In this document: positions 39,384 through 48,370 of the stretch, in pieces
How positions within the stretch are numbered: position 1 is the stretch's first letter
How the letters are laid out: every line of letters starts with the position of its first letter
Assembly: GCA_913043285.1 (NCBI GenBank)
Contig: CAJWML010000024.1
Span: 1-49,508 of the forward strand
Reading direction: 5' to 3'
DNA length: 49,508 bases
Source of the DNA: CAKZNE01 sp002695025
GTDB taxonomy: Bacteria; Bacteroidota; Bacteroidia; Flavobacteriales; Schleiferiaceae
Translations under genes and position numbers: made by a program
Notes under the pieces: model-generated
The model's database searches: none
The model's input: only the letters and a program-made list of their open reading frames with translations
What the model was told of the DNA's origin: nothing

Positions 39384-41195
39384 TCAGTCTTTACGTTCAG
39401 CTTCAAAGGTACCATTCGGTTGCATTAGCAAAACCTTATGGATCAGGCTTTCCTCATTGCGTATAAACCGCAAGCCGTATCCCTTAAGTCCTTCAATATT
39501 AAATTCATCGGCCTTATACGGAACCAGGGTGTATTCCGGTTGCCCTGGAACCTCCATGTGCAGGGCAGAATCCTTGGCCAGGAATATTTTAAAGACCATC
39601 CCGTGCAAGGAATAGTTACCGGCATAGGCCATCATTTCCTCGGTTTCCAAAGCCTCTTCCAGGGGCGCTCTATCAAAACGGATAGGGTCCAGACCTTCCT
39701 GCAATCCGCTGCTGAATGATTCTATTTCACCCCTTTCCGAAACCTGGAAATTGAACTTCAGGCCACTATCGTAAGCGTTAGTATCTTCTCCCTTACGGGT
39801 AACTCTTACATCAAAAACGTTATAATGGTAGTGGCGAAGCTGCATATCGGTATAGCAGGTGGAAGCCAGCAATGTATCATTCACCAGTTTTATTTCCAGC
39901 GTGCCGTATCCAGGGTGACCAAACTTTCCGGTAAAGGCTTCTAAAGGATGTGAGGGCACGGTACCCGGTTTGCGCAGCATATCTTTTTCTTGCGTGGTAT
40001 CCTGCTGGCTGCTTTTCAGGGCAGCGCGGTAGCCCTTAAGCCTTTCCTCGCTCCAGTTTCCGGGTTCCAGATCCAACAGCTTATCCGCAATAGTATTCCG
40101 GATAATGTCCGGCAGGGCAGAGTAATTTTCATTGACCAGCACTACTATCCCAATACTATCACTGGGGTAAAAGGCCACGCTGGAGGAAAATCCATCAATA
40201 TTACCTCCGTGTTCCACCCGGTAATGTCCTCGGTAGGAGGTTATAAACCAACCCAGGCCGTAGGATGATAAATGAATATCCGGATGCCTGGCTCCCGGGC
40301 TGCCCCCCATCATTATTTGAGGGTTGATGGCTCTTTCATAAAAAGCTGATGAGAACACTTCTTTCCCCTGGTAGACACCTCCATTGATCCAGGTCATCAG
40401 CCAATGAGACATTTCCATTACACTGCTATTAATGGCACCGGCCGGGCTCATTCCCTTTATATCATAATAATTGACCCGTTCGGGATCGCGGTCCAGGTGG
40501 GCAGTATAGCCCTTTGCGGCATCATCATCCTGTGCCATCTCCACAATAGAAGTATTGGAGCGACCCATCTCCAAAGGCGTAAAAATTCGTTCATCTACCT
40601 GTTCCTCCCAGCTACTGCCCTTAAGCTGTTCGGCCACCGAACCAGCCAGCAGATACATAAAATTATTGTACTGCCATTGCTCCCCCACTTTGGCCGTAGG
40701 CTCCTGGTGGGCAATCCTCTCCACCAGTTCCTCCCTGGATCCGGAAGGAAAGTAGTACCAGGAATAATCATGACGGGGCAGGCCCGTTTGATGGCTCAGT
40801 ATTTTAAGAAGGCTTATTTCACGATCCATCCCCTCATTGTAAAAGTGAAAACCGGGGAGGTATTGAGCCGGGCGGTCCGTTAGTTCCAGCTCTCCCTGGG
40901 CTTCCAATTGTCCGAGAAGGGTAGCGGTAAAGGCCTTGGTGCTGGAGCCAATGGGAAAAAGCGTATTTACCGTAACCGGTTTCTTATTCTCGAAATCACG
41001 GTAGCCGTAGCCGGCCGAATAGATGATCTTATCCTTTTCTACCACCGCTACGGCAAAGCCCGGCACGTTCCAATCCTGTAGTATCTGGTTAAGCTCTTTG
41101 TCTGTTTTCCTCAGCCGCTTATACCTTGTAACATCCTGGGCGCCCGCGTATAAAAGGGGCAGTAGTAATACGGTGATGAAGACTGGTTTTTTCAT
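39384..41195 (-). CDS. Secreted serine hydrolase (class C beta-lactamase fold)
   Basis: A 603-residue protein with a signal peptide (to about 19). The beta-lactamase/PBP4-like catalytic part covers about 30-375: SSTK at 84-87 (nucleophile S84, K87), Y176-N178 (QYNNF) and the third motif HGG in VEHGGNIDGFSS. A C-terminal beta-barrel-like region (about 410-600) follows, as in many D-aminopeptidase/esterase relatives. It may cut peptidoglycan peptides or esters; antibiotic resistance is not implied. It is upstream of the sensor kinase pair in the same orientation with a 14-bp gap, so the three may be one operon. Confidence 0.88.
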   Translation of the reverse strand: MKKPVFITVLLLPLLYAGAQDVTRYKRLRKTDKELNQILQDWNVPGFAVAVVEKDKIIYSAGYGYRDFENKKPVTVNTLFPIGSSTKAFTATLLGQLEAQGELELTDRPAQYLPGFHFYNEGMDREISLLKILSHQTGLPRHDYSWYYFPSGSREELVERIAHQEPTAKVGEQWQYNNFMYLLAGSVAEQLKGSSWEEQVDERIFTPLEMGRSNTSIVEMAQDDDAAKGYTAHLDRDPERVNYYDIKGMSPAGAINSSVMEMSHWLMTWINGGVYQGKEVFSSAFYERAINPQIMMGGSPGARHPDIHLSSYGLGWFITSYRGHYRVEHGGNIDGFSSSVAFYPSDSIGIVVLVNENYSALPDIIRNTIADKLLDLEPGNWSEERLKGYRAALKSSQQDTTQEKDMLRKPGTVPSHPLEAFTGKFGHPGYGTLEIKLVNDTLLASTCYTDMQLRHYHYNVFDVRVTRKGEDTNAYDSGLKFNFQVSERGEIESFSSGLQEGLDPIRFDRAPLEEALETEEMMAYAGNYSLHGMVFKIFLAKDSALHMEVPGQPEYTLVPYKADEFNIEGLKGYGLRFIRNEESLIHKVLLMQPNGTFEAERKD

Positions 41196-41341
41196 GTAGG
41201 TATAGTTTGAATATACCCACGAACCTAGTTGCTATATCCGCTTCCGTCAAGGTTTTTCAGATGGATGAGGCTATGAGGAGCCCGAATGGGAAAATAGAGC
41301 GCTCAATGATGAGCACCAACAGCCGTTTATTGCGGAAAATA

Positions 41342-41821
41342 CTAATCCGGCAGATCAAAAATACTGCGGAAGAGGCGTTTTTTATCGTTGATAGGTTCAT
41401 CCAGGCTGATCATACTTTCGGTGCGCATGACCCCAGGTATACTATTGATCTTAAAAATCACTTCCCGCGCATGCTTGGTATCGCGGCAGCGTATCTTACA
41501 GAAAATGGAAAACTTCCCGGTGGAAAGGTTAGCCACAGTGATCTCCGGTATTTTCACCAGTTCTTTGATCACCTTCTCTGAATCCAGGGTGCGGCTCAGT
41601 ATAAGACCCACATTAGCCGTAAAGCTATAACCCACTACATTGTAATCTACAGTCAGGGTAGCTCCGGTGATCAACCTTCTGCGCTCCATCTTCTTTACAC
41701 GGCCATGCACGGTTCCTGCGGATACGTTGATCTTTTTGGCAATATCGGTGTACGGCATCCTTGCATCCTCGATCAATAATGTGAGGATCTGGCGGTCAAT
41801 TTTATCGATTTCGTAAGCCAT
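41342..41821 (-). CDS. Lrp/AsnC-family regulator
   Basis: A 159-residue Lrp/AsnC protein: N-terminal helix-turn-helix (IDKIDRQILTLLIEDARMPYTDIAKKINVSAGTVHGRVKKMERRRLI) and a C-terminal RAM ligand-binding domain (VANLSTGKFSIFCKIRC, MISLDEPIND). It is divergent from the ammonium transporter, so control of ammonium uptake by an amino acid signal is plausible, though global Lrp roles are also possible. Lrp proteins form octamers and bind amino acids. Confidence 0.92.
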   Translation of the reverse strand: MAYEIDKIDRQILTLLIEDARMPYTDIAKKINVSAGTVHGRVKKMERRRLITGATLTVDYNVVGYSFTANVGLILSRTLDSEKVIKELVKIPEITVANLSTGKFSIFCKIRCRDTKHAREVIFKINSIPGVMRTESMISLDEPINDKKRLFRSIFDLPD

Positions 41822-41937
41822 AGCTGAAAAATAAAGGGTTTATTAAAAATAAATCAACGAATACGATTCAATAGTAAATTATTCTCACAAAAATAAATAA
41901 AGTTCTGAATTTTCTTCACCAATACTAAGCGGAAATT

Positions 41938-41945
41938 TAGTTTTG
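41938..41945 (+). promoter_or_regulatory. Candidate amt promoter (-7 element)
   Basis: TAGTTTTG matches TAnnTTTG exactly and leaves a leader of about 35 bases before amt. No clear -33 TTG is seen. The AT-rich spacer between lrp and amt (41822-41937) could hold Lrp sites. Confidence 0.45.
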
Positions 41946-41986
41946 TTCATGTATTCAATCCAAATATTGAAAACACTTTACAAGCC

Positions 41987-43198
41987 ATGATCGAAGAAAT
42001 GACCATACCTAACGGAGCCGATATAGCCTGGATGCTGGCCGCTACCTGCCTGGTATTTTTCATGACCCCCGGTCTTTCCTTCTTTTACGGAGGCATGGTA
42101 AATAAGAAAAATATCATAAGCACCATTTTGCAGAGTTTTATTGCACTTGGTGCGGTAAGTATTATATGGGTAGTGGTAGGCTTCAGCCTTGCCTTTGGCA
42201 ACAGCCTGGGCGGAATAATAGGCGATCCCCGCACCTTCTTCATGTTTCACAATGTAGACGCTGCAACCCATGCGGCCCTCTCTCCCGGATTGCCCCTCAT
42301 CCTCTTTGCCATGTTCCAACTGAAGTTTGCCATTATCACCCCGGCTCTTATTTCAGGAAGTTTTTCAGAACGGGTTAATTTCAACGGTTACCTCATTTTT
42401 CTGCTACTGTTCTCCTTATTCATTTACGCCCCACTCTGCCACATGACCTGGCACCCGGAAGGGCTGCTCCGTACCTGGGGAGTGCTTGATTATGCCGGAG
42501 GCACCGTGGTACACATGTCCGCAGGAATTGCTGCACTGGCTGGAGCTTTAGTACTGGGCAAGCGTAAAAAACGTGAAGCGTCTAATCCCGTAAATATTCC
42601 TTTTGTAGTACTGGGCACCGCCATGCTGTGGTTTGGATGGTTCGGTTTTAATGCCGGCTCCTCCTTCAGCGCCAACGGTGAGGCAGCTATGGCCTTTGCC
42701 ACTACCAATACTGCCAGTGCCATTTCCATGGTAGTATGGGTTTTACTGGACGTAAGGAGGGGAAACAAAATTTCAGCTTTAGGCGCCTGTATCGGAGCAG
42801 TGGTAGGGCTTGTAGCCATTACTCCGGCAGCGGGCTTTGTAACCATATCACAAAGCCTGCTGATTGGCGCTATTGCTTCCACGATATGTTATGGTGCCGT
42901 ACGCTATAAGTCAAAAACCGAATTGGATGACACGCTGGACGTATTCCCTTCCCACGGTATTGGCGGAATGGTAGGTATGCTGGCCACCGGCATCTTTGCC
43001 CGCGAGGTGGGTTTGGTGTACGGGGAATGGGAAACCTTCCTGAAACATCTGGTGGCACTGGTAGGGGTTTCAGCCTTTGTTTTTGTGACTTCCATAGTGC
43101 TGTACCGGCTTACCAATTTTATTACAAGTATTCGCGTGGATGAAATGGCCGAAGAATTTGGCCTGGACCGCAGTCAACATAATGAACAATATATTTAA
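41987..43198 (+). CDS. amt: Ammonium transporter
   Basis: A 403-residue membrane channel with about eleven hydrophobic segments. The twin histidines of the pore are H176 (GGTVVHMSAG) and H323 (FPSHGIGGMVG), and D168 (VLDYAGG) matches the recruitment site. Other family signs are FYGGMVNKKN near 33 and WFGWFGFNAGS. It moves ammonium into the cytoplasm for glutamine synthesis. The usual partner gene, glnK, is missing on both sides. It is divergent from an Lrp-type regulator. Confidence 0.96.
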   Translation: MIEEMTIPNGADIAWMLAATCLVFFMTPGLSFFYGGMVNKKNIISTILQSFIALGAVSIIWVVVGFSLAFGNSLGGIIGDPRTFFMFHNVDAATHAALSPGLPLILFAMFQLKFAIITPALISGSFSERVNFNGYLIFLLLFSLFIYAPLCHMTWHPEGLLRTWGVLDYAGGTVVHMSAGIAALAGALVLGKRKKREASNPVNIPFVVLGTAMLWFGWFGFNAGSSFSANGEAAMAFATTNTASAISMVVWVLLDVRRGNKISALGACIGAVVGLVAITPAAGFVTISQSLLIGAIASTICYGAVRYKSKTELDDTLDVFPSHGIGGMVGMLATGIFAREVGLVYGEWETFLKHLVALVGVSAFVFVTSIVLYRLTNFITSIRVDEMAEEFGLDRSQHNEQYI

Positions 43199-43261
43199 AA
43201 TGAGACGCCTATGACAAACAAACCCTAAAGATTGGCGAAAGGCAGGTTCTTGAGCCGGGTA

Positions 43262-43519
43262 TTTCAGATAATCAATAAGGAGTGCAATCTATCTGAAACT
43301 ACATCTATCTTTCATACACCATGAGACATCTGCATTTGTCTCATCAGAACCCGGAACAGGGCATTACAGATGCCTTTCTGCCAGTCTTTAAATTTTTCCG
43401 CTCTATTCAACAGGGGCACAACGGGAATCGTCACAGTCCATTCCCGGTACTTAGTATGATTTTGTTGAAACTTTCATAGAACGAGGAAGCAGCCCACGAG
43501 TGCAGGGCTGCTTTTTTTG
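43262..43519 (+). ncRNA. Candidate structured RNA or amt 3' region
   Basis: The 403-bp spacer after amt has no convincing gene but several perfect inverted repeats in order: TTTCAGATA/TATCTGAAA (43262-43270, 43290-43298), ATGAGACA/TGTCTCAT (43321-43328, 43337-43344), GGCAT/ATGCC (43360-43364, 43370-43374), and a nested pair TTCAACA/TGTTGAA (43406-43412, 43463-43469) around CGGGAAT/ATTCCCG (43422-43428, 43440-43446). It ends in a textbook terminator (43487-43513). This could be a small RNA, a long amt 3' region, or a 6S-type RNA; a long hairpin with internal loops is compatible with that type, but I cannot confirm it. Confidence 0.4.
43487..43519 (+). terminator. Rho-independent terminator
   Basis: AAGCAGCCC (43487-43495) and GGGCTGCTT (43505-43513) form a 9-bp stem with a 9-base loop, followed by TTTTTTG. 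It lies 289 bp after the amt stop, too far for a usual amt terminator, suggesting a transcript ending in this spacer. Confidence 0.85.
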
Positions 43520-43562
43520 TTTTCCGGCTTCATATAATAGGTCTGATTACCCCAATAATAGA

Positions 43563-43570
43563 TACATTTG
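43563..43570 (+). promoter_or_regulatory. Candidate promoter of the TolB/TPR/AraC gene
   Basis: TACATTTG matches TAnnTTTG exactly, 31 bp before the start codon at 43602. The terminator at 43487-43519 isolates this promoter from upstream transcription. Confidence 0.45.
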
Positions 43571-43601
43571 AAGCGCTCATCATCAGGGAATTGCTTTTCA
43601 A

Positions 43602-45395
43602 TTGACCAAAATGACCGCTCATACCATTGCCGTTCTACCCTTTGTAAATATGAGTTCCGATAAGGAGAACGAGTATTTCAGTGACGGAATTACCGAAGAG
43701 ATCATTACCGCACTTTCGCGGATCGAAAACCTGAAGGTCACCTCGCGCACCTCCTCCTTTTATTTTAAGAATAAATCATTTCCACTTAAAGAGGTGGCCA
43801 GTCAGCTCGGTGTGGCTATCATACTGGAAGGCAGTGTGCGGGTATCAGGGACCATGCTACGTATTACAGCCCAGCTTATACAAGCCGAAGAGGATTTTCA
43901 TTTCTGGTCTGAGACCTGGGACCGCAAACTGGAAAATATTTTTGAGACCCAGGATGAGATCAGCCTGATTATAGCGGATAAGCTCCGGGAACAATTCGGG
44001 CACTTTGAGATCAGTGACCATCTGGTGGAAAAACAGACCGACAACCTGGATGCTTACGAATATTCCTTGCGGGCACGTTATCATTTTAATAAATGGAACC
44101 CGCAGGATGCTGAGATGGCCATAGACCTCTGGGAAAAAGTGTTGGCGCTGGACCCTCATCATGTAGAATCCTATGTAGGGCTGGCCGATGCTTACGGCTT
44201 TATGGCCACTACCGGCTTTATGCCCTATGTAGAGGCCTGGCAAAAAACCAGTGACTATACCCAAAAAGCACTGGCACTGAACCCCCGGCATGCCGGAGCG
44301 CATTATCAACTGGCCAACATTTCCTTTTTTACGAACGCTGATTTCCAGGAGGCCTTTCAGCACGGCCTAAAAGCGGTGGAATATATGCCTAACTATCCCG
44401 AGGCACAGCAGTTTATGTCATTTTTATACATCCTGGCTGACGAAACGCAAAAATCATGGGAGCATTTGAGCAAAGCCCTGGAAATAGATCCGCTTAACCA
44501 GGAAACCCTTTTCTATAAAGCCTATTACTTATACCGCACCGGAAAAGTGGAGGATGCTTTGGACCTGCTGGAACAATGCCTCCATCACAACCCTAAAAAC
44601 ATTCCCGCAATCATCACCAAGTGCTATTGCCTGCTGATATTGAACCGTTCCGGGGAAGCACTGGACTTCATCCATGCTCAGCCTGCTGAGATCATCGTTC
44701 CCGGTGATAAGCTGGGCATCACGGCACTGGCTCACATTATTGGAGGCATGGAGAACCAAGTAAAAACGTCCTTCAATCAACTCCTCGAAGAGTCACAAAA
44801 TCCCATGGCCTTCCAGCAGCATTCCTACCTGTTCCAGGCTTATGCCCAAAAGGGCAAAAATGACGAGGCCTTTAACTGGCTTCAAAAAGCTATGGAACTT
44901 AAATCATCCATTCTACTCCTGGGATTCAGTGATCCATTAGCCGGGCCATTGAAGCGTGATCCGCGCTATCAGGAGTTCAGGGTGAAAATGTACGGTATAT
45001 TACCGGAGCATACATTTGCACGTAAAAAACCGCCCTTACTGGATGAACAAACCGCCAGGGATTACCAGGCTCTCCTTTTACAACATATCTCCGAGGAAGA
45101 ACCCTTTCTCAACCCGCAACTTAGCTTACGCAGCCTGGCCCAGCAGTTACAAATTCACCCTAACCAACTTTCATGGTTGCTGAATGAAAAACTAGGAAAG
45201 AACTTCAATGAGTTTATCAATCACTACCGGGTAGAGACTTTTAAAGGTCTTGCTACAAACCCTTCCAACTCCCACATTTCACTGATTGGCCTGGCGTATG
45301 AAAGTGGCTTTAACTCTAAAACGGTTTTCAACACTTACTTCAAAAAGGAAGTGGGCATGACACCCAAGGAATTCCTGAAAGCCAGCAAAGCCTGA
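43602..45395 (+). CDS. TolB-like / TPR / AraC transcription regulator
   Basis: A 597-residue cytoplasmic regulator with three parts. Residues about 8-130 resemble the TolB-amino-terminal or adenylate-cyclase-associated domain (IAVLPFVNMSSDKENEYFSDGITEEI, KVTSRTSSFYFK, ILEGSVRVSG, DRKLENIFETQDEIS). Residues about 150-460 are tetratricopeptide repeats (VESYVGLADAYGF, AGAHYQLANISFF, HLSKALEIDPLNQETLFYKAYYLY). Residues about 505-597 are an AraC helix-turn-helix pair (LSLRSLAQQLQIHPNQLSWLLNEKLGKNFNEFINHYRV, then LAYESGFNSKTVFNTYFKKEVGMTPKEFL). There is no membrane segment. It is followed by an MDR reductase and two DUF4386 genes, its most likely targets. Confidence 0.88.
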   Translation: MTKMTAHTIAVLPFVNMSSDKENEYFSDGITEEIITALSRIENLKVTSRTSSFYFKNKSFPLKEVASQLGVAIILEGSVRVSGTMLRITAQLIQAEEDFHFWSETWDRKLENIFETQDEISLIIADKLREQFGHFEISDHLVEKQTDNLDAYEYSLRARYHFNKWNPQDAEMAIDLWEKVLALDPHHVESYVGLADAYGFMATTGFMPYVEAWQKTSDYTQKALALNPRHAGAHYQLANISFFTNADFQEAFQHGLKAVEYMPNYPEAQQFMSFLYILADETQKSWEHLSKALEIDPLNQETLFYKAYYLYRTGKVEDALDLLEQCLHHNPKNIPAIITKCYCLLILNRSGEALDFIHAQPAEIIVPGDKLGITALAHIIGGMENQVKTSFNQLLEESQNPMAFQQHSYLFQAYAQKGKNDEAFNWLQKAMELKSSILLLGFSDPLAGPLKRDPRYQEFRVKMYGILPEHTFARKKPPLLDEQTARDYQALLLQHISEEEPFLNPQLSLRSLAQQLQIHPNQLSWLLNEKLGKNFNEFINHYRVETFKGLATNPSNSHISLIGLAYESGFNSKTVFNTYFKKEVGMTPKEFLKASKA

Positions 45396-45556
45396 TTCCG
45401 CCTTTCTTCGCCCGTAAAACCGGCCTTTTCAGTTTGTATTTATAATCCCGAACCCCTTCCTTTCAATACCGAACGGACGCATCCGCTTGCCGCCCTTCTT
45501 TTGCCTCGTCAATGCCTGAAGGACAGGCATATCAAACATTAAGACTTCATAATAAC

Positions 45557-46549
45557 ATGCAAGCAAAAAAGATGAAGGCCATAGTTGCCACAGGTTATGG
45601 TTCTCCTGCAGTTCTGCAACTCCAGGATGTGAATACACCCACTATAAAAAGTAATGAGGTTCTGGTCAAAATACACGCTACCACTGTTACCAAAGCCGAC
45701 ACCATGATGCGTACGGGCACCCCCTACTTCGGAAGATTATTTACCGGGTTGCGCACACCCAAACATCCTATACCAGGAACCGGTTTTGCCGGTGTGGTGG
45801 AAGCCGTGGGAAACCAGGTTTCTTCTTTAGTGGTAGGAGATGCCGTTTTTGGTGAGACCACCCTTGGCTTCAGTACCAATGCAGAGTTTGTGGCTGTTCC
45901 TGAAAACGGGGTGATCCTTAAAAAACCTGACAGTATCAGCTATACTGAAGCTGCTGCCTTTACGGACGGCCATCTTACCTCGTATAACTTCCTGAAAGAA
46001 ATAGCACAAGTAAAACCGGGTCAGAAAGTACTGATCAATGGTGCCTCGGGAAGCCTGGGGACAGCTGCCGTTCAGCTGGCCAAATACTTTGGCGCGGAGG
46101 TAACCGCTGTTTGCAGCACCCGGAATATCGGACTGGTAAAATCTTTAGGAGCTCACCATATAATAGACTATACCAAACAGGATTTTACCACCACCGGGCA
46201 AACTTATGATGTGATCTACGATACCCTGGGCAAAAGGAGTTTTAAAGAGTGCAAAAAGGTACTGACTGAAAAGGGCCAGTATATTTCCCCGGTTTTACAA
46301 TTCCCACTTTTATTTCAAATGCTGTGGACCTCCAGATTTGGTCGCAAAAAAGCAAAGTTTGCCGCTACCGGCCTTCGTTCAGATCGTGAGCTACGGGAAA
46401 TGCTTCAAGAAGTGATCCGAATTGTTACAGCGGGACACCTCAAAACCGTGATAGACCGTCAGTACCCCCTGGAAAAAGTAGCCGAAGCCCATACTTATGT
46501 GGATGCCGGCCACAAAAAAGGCAACGTTATCATCAACGTTCAACCATAA
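45557..46549 (+). CDS. Zinc-independent MDR-family NAD(P)H-dependent oxidoreductase
   Basis: A 330-residue medium-chain reductase of the quinone oxidoreductase type. GroES-like part: KAIVATGYGSPAVLQLQDV, IPGTGFAGVVEAVG; Rossmann part: VLINGASGSLGTAAVQLAKYFGAEVTAVCS, then GLVKSLGAHHIIDY. The catalytic zinc ligands of alcohol dehydrogenases are absent. Two starts are possible, here and at 45572 (MKAIV); 45512 is less likely because it adds non-family sequence. It probably reduces quinones or enones with NADPH. A DUF4386 gene starts 11 bp after its stop, so they are co-transcribed. Confidence 0.88.
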   Translation: MQAKKMKAIVATGYGSPAVLQLQDVNTPTIKSNEVLVKIHATTVTKADTMMRTGTPYFGRLFTGLRTPKHPIPGTGFAGVVEAVGNQVSSLVVGDAVFGETTLGFSTNAEFVAVPENGVILKKPDSISYTEAAAFTDGHLTSYNFLKEIAQVKPGQKVLINGASGSLGTAAVQLAKYFGAEVTAVCSTRNIGLVKSLGAHHIIDYTKQDFTTTGQTYDVIYDTLGKRSFKECKKVLTEKGQYISPVLQFPLLFQMLWTSRFGRKKAKFAATGLRSDRELREMLQEVIRIVTAGHLKTVIDRQYPLEKVAEAHTYVDAGHKKGNVIINVQP

Positions 46550-46560
46550 AACAACTAAAA

Positions 46561-47277
46561 ATGAGATCATTAAAAAATATAGCCAGAATAGCTGGCCTGG
46601 GATACCTGATTATTTTCAGCACCGGTTTTTTTGCCAACTTCTTTGTATTGGAAGGTCTGCTGGTAGACGGAGATGCTGTAGCTACCACAGAGAATATTAC
46701 CAACAACCTCTCACAGTTCCGTTTAGGCACGGTTGGCTTCATCATCATGATCATTACCGATGTTCTAATGGCCTACCCGCTGTACCTTTTGTTACGACCA
46801 ACCCATAAATATTTAGCCATGCTTTCAGCCTGGTTGCGATTGGTCAATGGGGCCGTATTTGCCGTAGCCATTTTCAATTTATTTGGTATTATTCACCTGC
46901 TTAGCGGGGCGGATTACCTGCAGGTACTTGACGAAAGCCATATTCAGGCGCAGGTAATGATGCTGCTTAAAGCTTTCAACTACACCTGGTTGCTGGGGCT
47001 CGTGTTTTTTGGCCTGCACTTGCTGATACTGGGTTATCTCGTATTCAGATCATGTTATTTTCCGTGGATTTTGGGCCCGCTTTTACAAATTGCTGCTCTC
47101 GGTTATCTCATCGACAGTTTCGCGCAGTTTCTCTTGGCGAATTATGCTAATCACAAAGGGATATTTGAAATGATCGTGGTTATTCCCAGCATCGTGGGAG
47201 AATTTTCGCTTACCCTTTGGTTGCTGATCAAAGGGATCCGAAAATCCAGCCCTGGTAAACCTATCCACACTCTTTAA
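46561..47277 (+). CDS. DUF4386 membrane protein
   Basis: A 238-residue protein with six hydrophobic segments (about 10-30, 54-77, 86-106, 134-156, 166-187 and 206-226). The RIAGLGYLIIFSTGFFANFFV opening and the WLLGLVFFGLHLLILGYLVFRS segment are marks of the DUF4386 family, common in Bacteroidota and often near AraC regulators. Function unknown. It lies 11 bp after the MDR gene. A related gene follows at 47437, so this is a tandem pair. Confidence 0.88.
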   Translation: MRSLKNIARIAGLGYLIIFSTGFFANFFVLEGLLVDGDAVATTENITNNLSQFRLGTVGFIIMIITDVLMAYPLYLLLRPTHKYLAMLSAWLRLVNGAVFAVAIFNLFGIIHLLSGADYLQVLDESHIQAQVMMLLKAFNYTWLLGLVFFGLHLLILGYLVFRSCYFPWILGPLLQIAALGYLIDSFAQFLLANYANHKGIFEMIVVIPSIVGEFSLTLWLLIKGIRKSSPGKPIHTL

Positions 47278-47379
47278 TTCCTGGAACCCTTAATTCAGGT
47301 GCAAAATATTTCTGGTCGCCAACTTATAATTCCGAACCTTTTTAATGAAAAGCCGGACTCCCACTCTTCCGGTTGCCGG

Positions 47380-47387
47380 TAGTTTTG
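47380..47387 (+). promoter_or_regulatory. Candidate promoter of the second DUF4386 gene
   Basis: TAGTTTTG matches TAnnTTTG exactly, 49 bp before the start codon at 47437. No clear -33 element is seen. Confidence 0.35.
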
Positions 47388-47436
47388 CCTCAGAATTAAA
47401 AACCGAACTGCTTCAGCAAGCTAACTCTTTGAAACT

Positions 47437-48138
47437 ATGAAAAAGTCCAAACGTATTTCACAACGCGCTTCTGCACTTACTGCCGGAATATCGCTATTGA
47501 TAATGGCCATAGTAGCCGGACTCACCTACGGTTATTTACATGGTAGCTTGGTAGTAGCGGATAATGCCCCGGCCACAGTAAGTAACCTGCAATCTTCAAC
47601 CGGTCTTTTCAGAGCAGAATTATTGGGATGGACCATCATCTTCCTCCTGGATGCTCTTGTAGCCTGGGCTCTCTATCACTTCTTTGCCACAACCCACAAA
47701 GGTTTGTCATTTTTAAGTTCATTTCTGAGGGTGTTATATACGGCTATCTTAGGTGTGGCTATCTTCAATCTACCCCAGATCTTAACGCTATTGAATGAGC
47801 AGCTTTCGGAAGTTGGAATGGCCGAAAGACCCACCGATATTCTCAATTGTATCAATTCCTTTGAGAACATCTGGTCACATGGCCTGATCATTTTCGGGCT
47901 CCATCTAGTGGTATTGGGGTACCTCAGTCTTTTAGCTGATCATATTCACAATGCCTGGGGTATATTGTTGATGATTGCAGGGGTGAGCTATACACTTCTT
48001 CATACGCTCTATGCCATAGTCCCGGAGGTTTCCGGTTCATTAACCCTATTGGAGAGCATCCTGGCCATTCCGATGACCATAGGAGAATTGGGTTTTGCCC
48101 TTTGGCTGATCATCAAAGGAGGAAAAACCAAAGCCTGA
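47437..48138 (+). CDS. DUF4386 membrane protein (paralogue)
   Basis: A 233-residue protein with the same six-segment layout as its neighbour. Matching points include the FRAELLGWTIIFLLDALVAWALYHFF region, LRVLYTAILGVAIFNLPQ, and SHGLIIFGLHLVVLGYLSLL, which corresponds to LLGLVFFGLHLLILGYLVF in the first copy. Identity looks modest, so the duplication is old. It has a candidate promoter of its own and a strong terminator after it (48192). Confidence 0.85.
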   Translation: MKKSKRISQRASALTAGISLLIMAIVAGLTYGYLHGSLVVADNAPATVSNLQSSTGLFRAELLGWTIIFLLDALVAWALYHFFATTHKGLSFLSSFLRVLYTAILGVAIFNLPQILTLLNEQLSEVGMAERPTDILNCINSFENIWSHGLIIFGLHLVVLGYLSLLADHIHNAWGILLMIAGVSYTLLHTLYAIVPEVSGSLTLLESILAIPMTIGELGFALWLIIKGGKTKA

Positions 48139-48191
48139 AAAGCATCCATCAAGTAACTAAGTAGCCTACACCAATAATAGGTATTTGGATC

Positions 48192-48220
48192 CGCCCGGAA
48201 CAAACATGTTCCGGGCGTTT
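48192..48220 (+). terminator. Rho-independent terminator after the DUF4386 pair
   Basis: CGCCCGGAACA (48192-48202) pairs perfectly with TGTTCCGGGCG (48207-48217) around a 4-base loop, followed by TTTCT. It closes the regulator-MDR-DUF4386 region. Confidence 0.8.
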
Positions 48221-48370
48221 CTGGATTTAAACCCCATCACTCTTATCCATAGAAAAACGGTTACCTGGTACGGGTATGTAATACCGCACCTATCTACTGA
48301 AATTCCAAACTCCCAGGCTGCCCCACTGATCTTTCTTTGCCTCATAAAACCTATAAAACAGATAGTTACG

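Noticed and set aside
39384..41195. Antibiotic-resistance beta-lactamase
   Set aside because: The fold and SxxK/YxN motifs fit, but the long C-terminal barrel and neighbours fit the broad serine hydrolase/esterase family better; resistance cannot be inferred.
48185..48370. Earlier start of the aspartyl protease gene
   Set aside because: It would include the terminator stem at 48192-48217 and hide the lipoprotein signal that begins at 48371.
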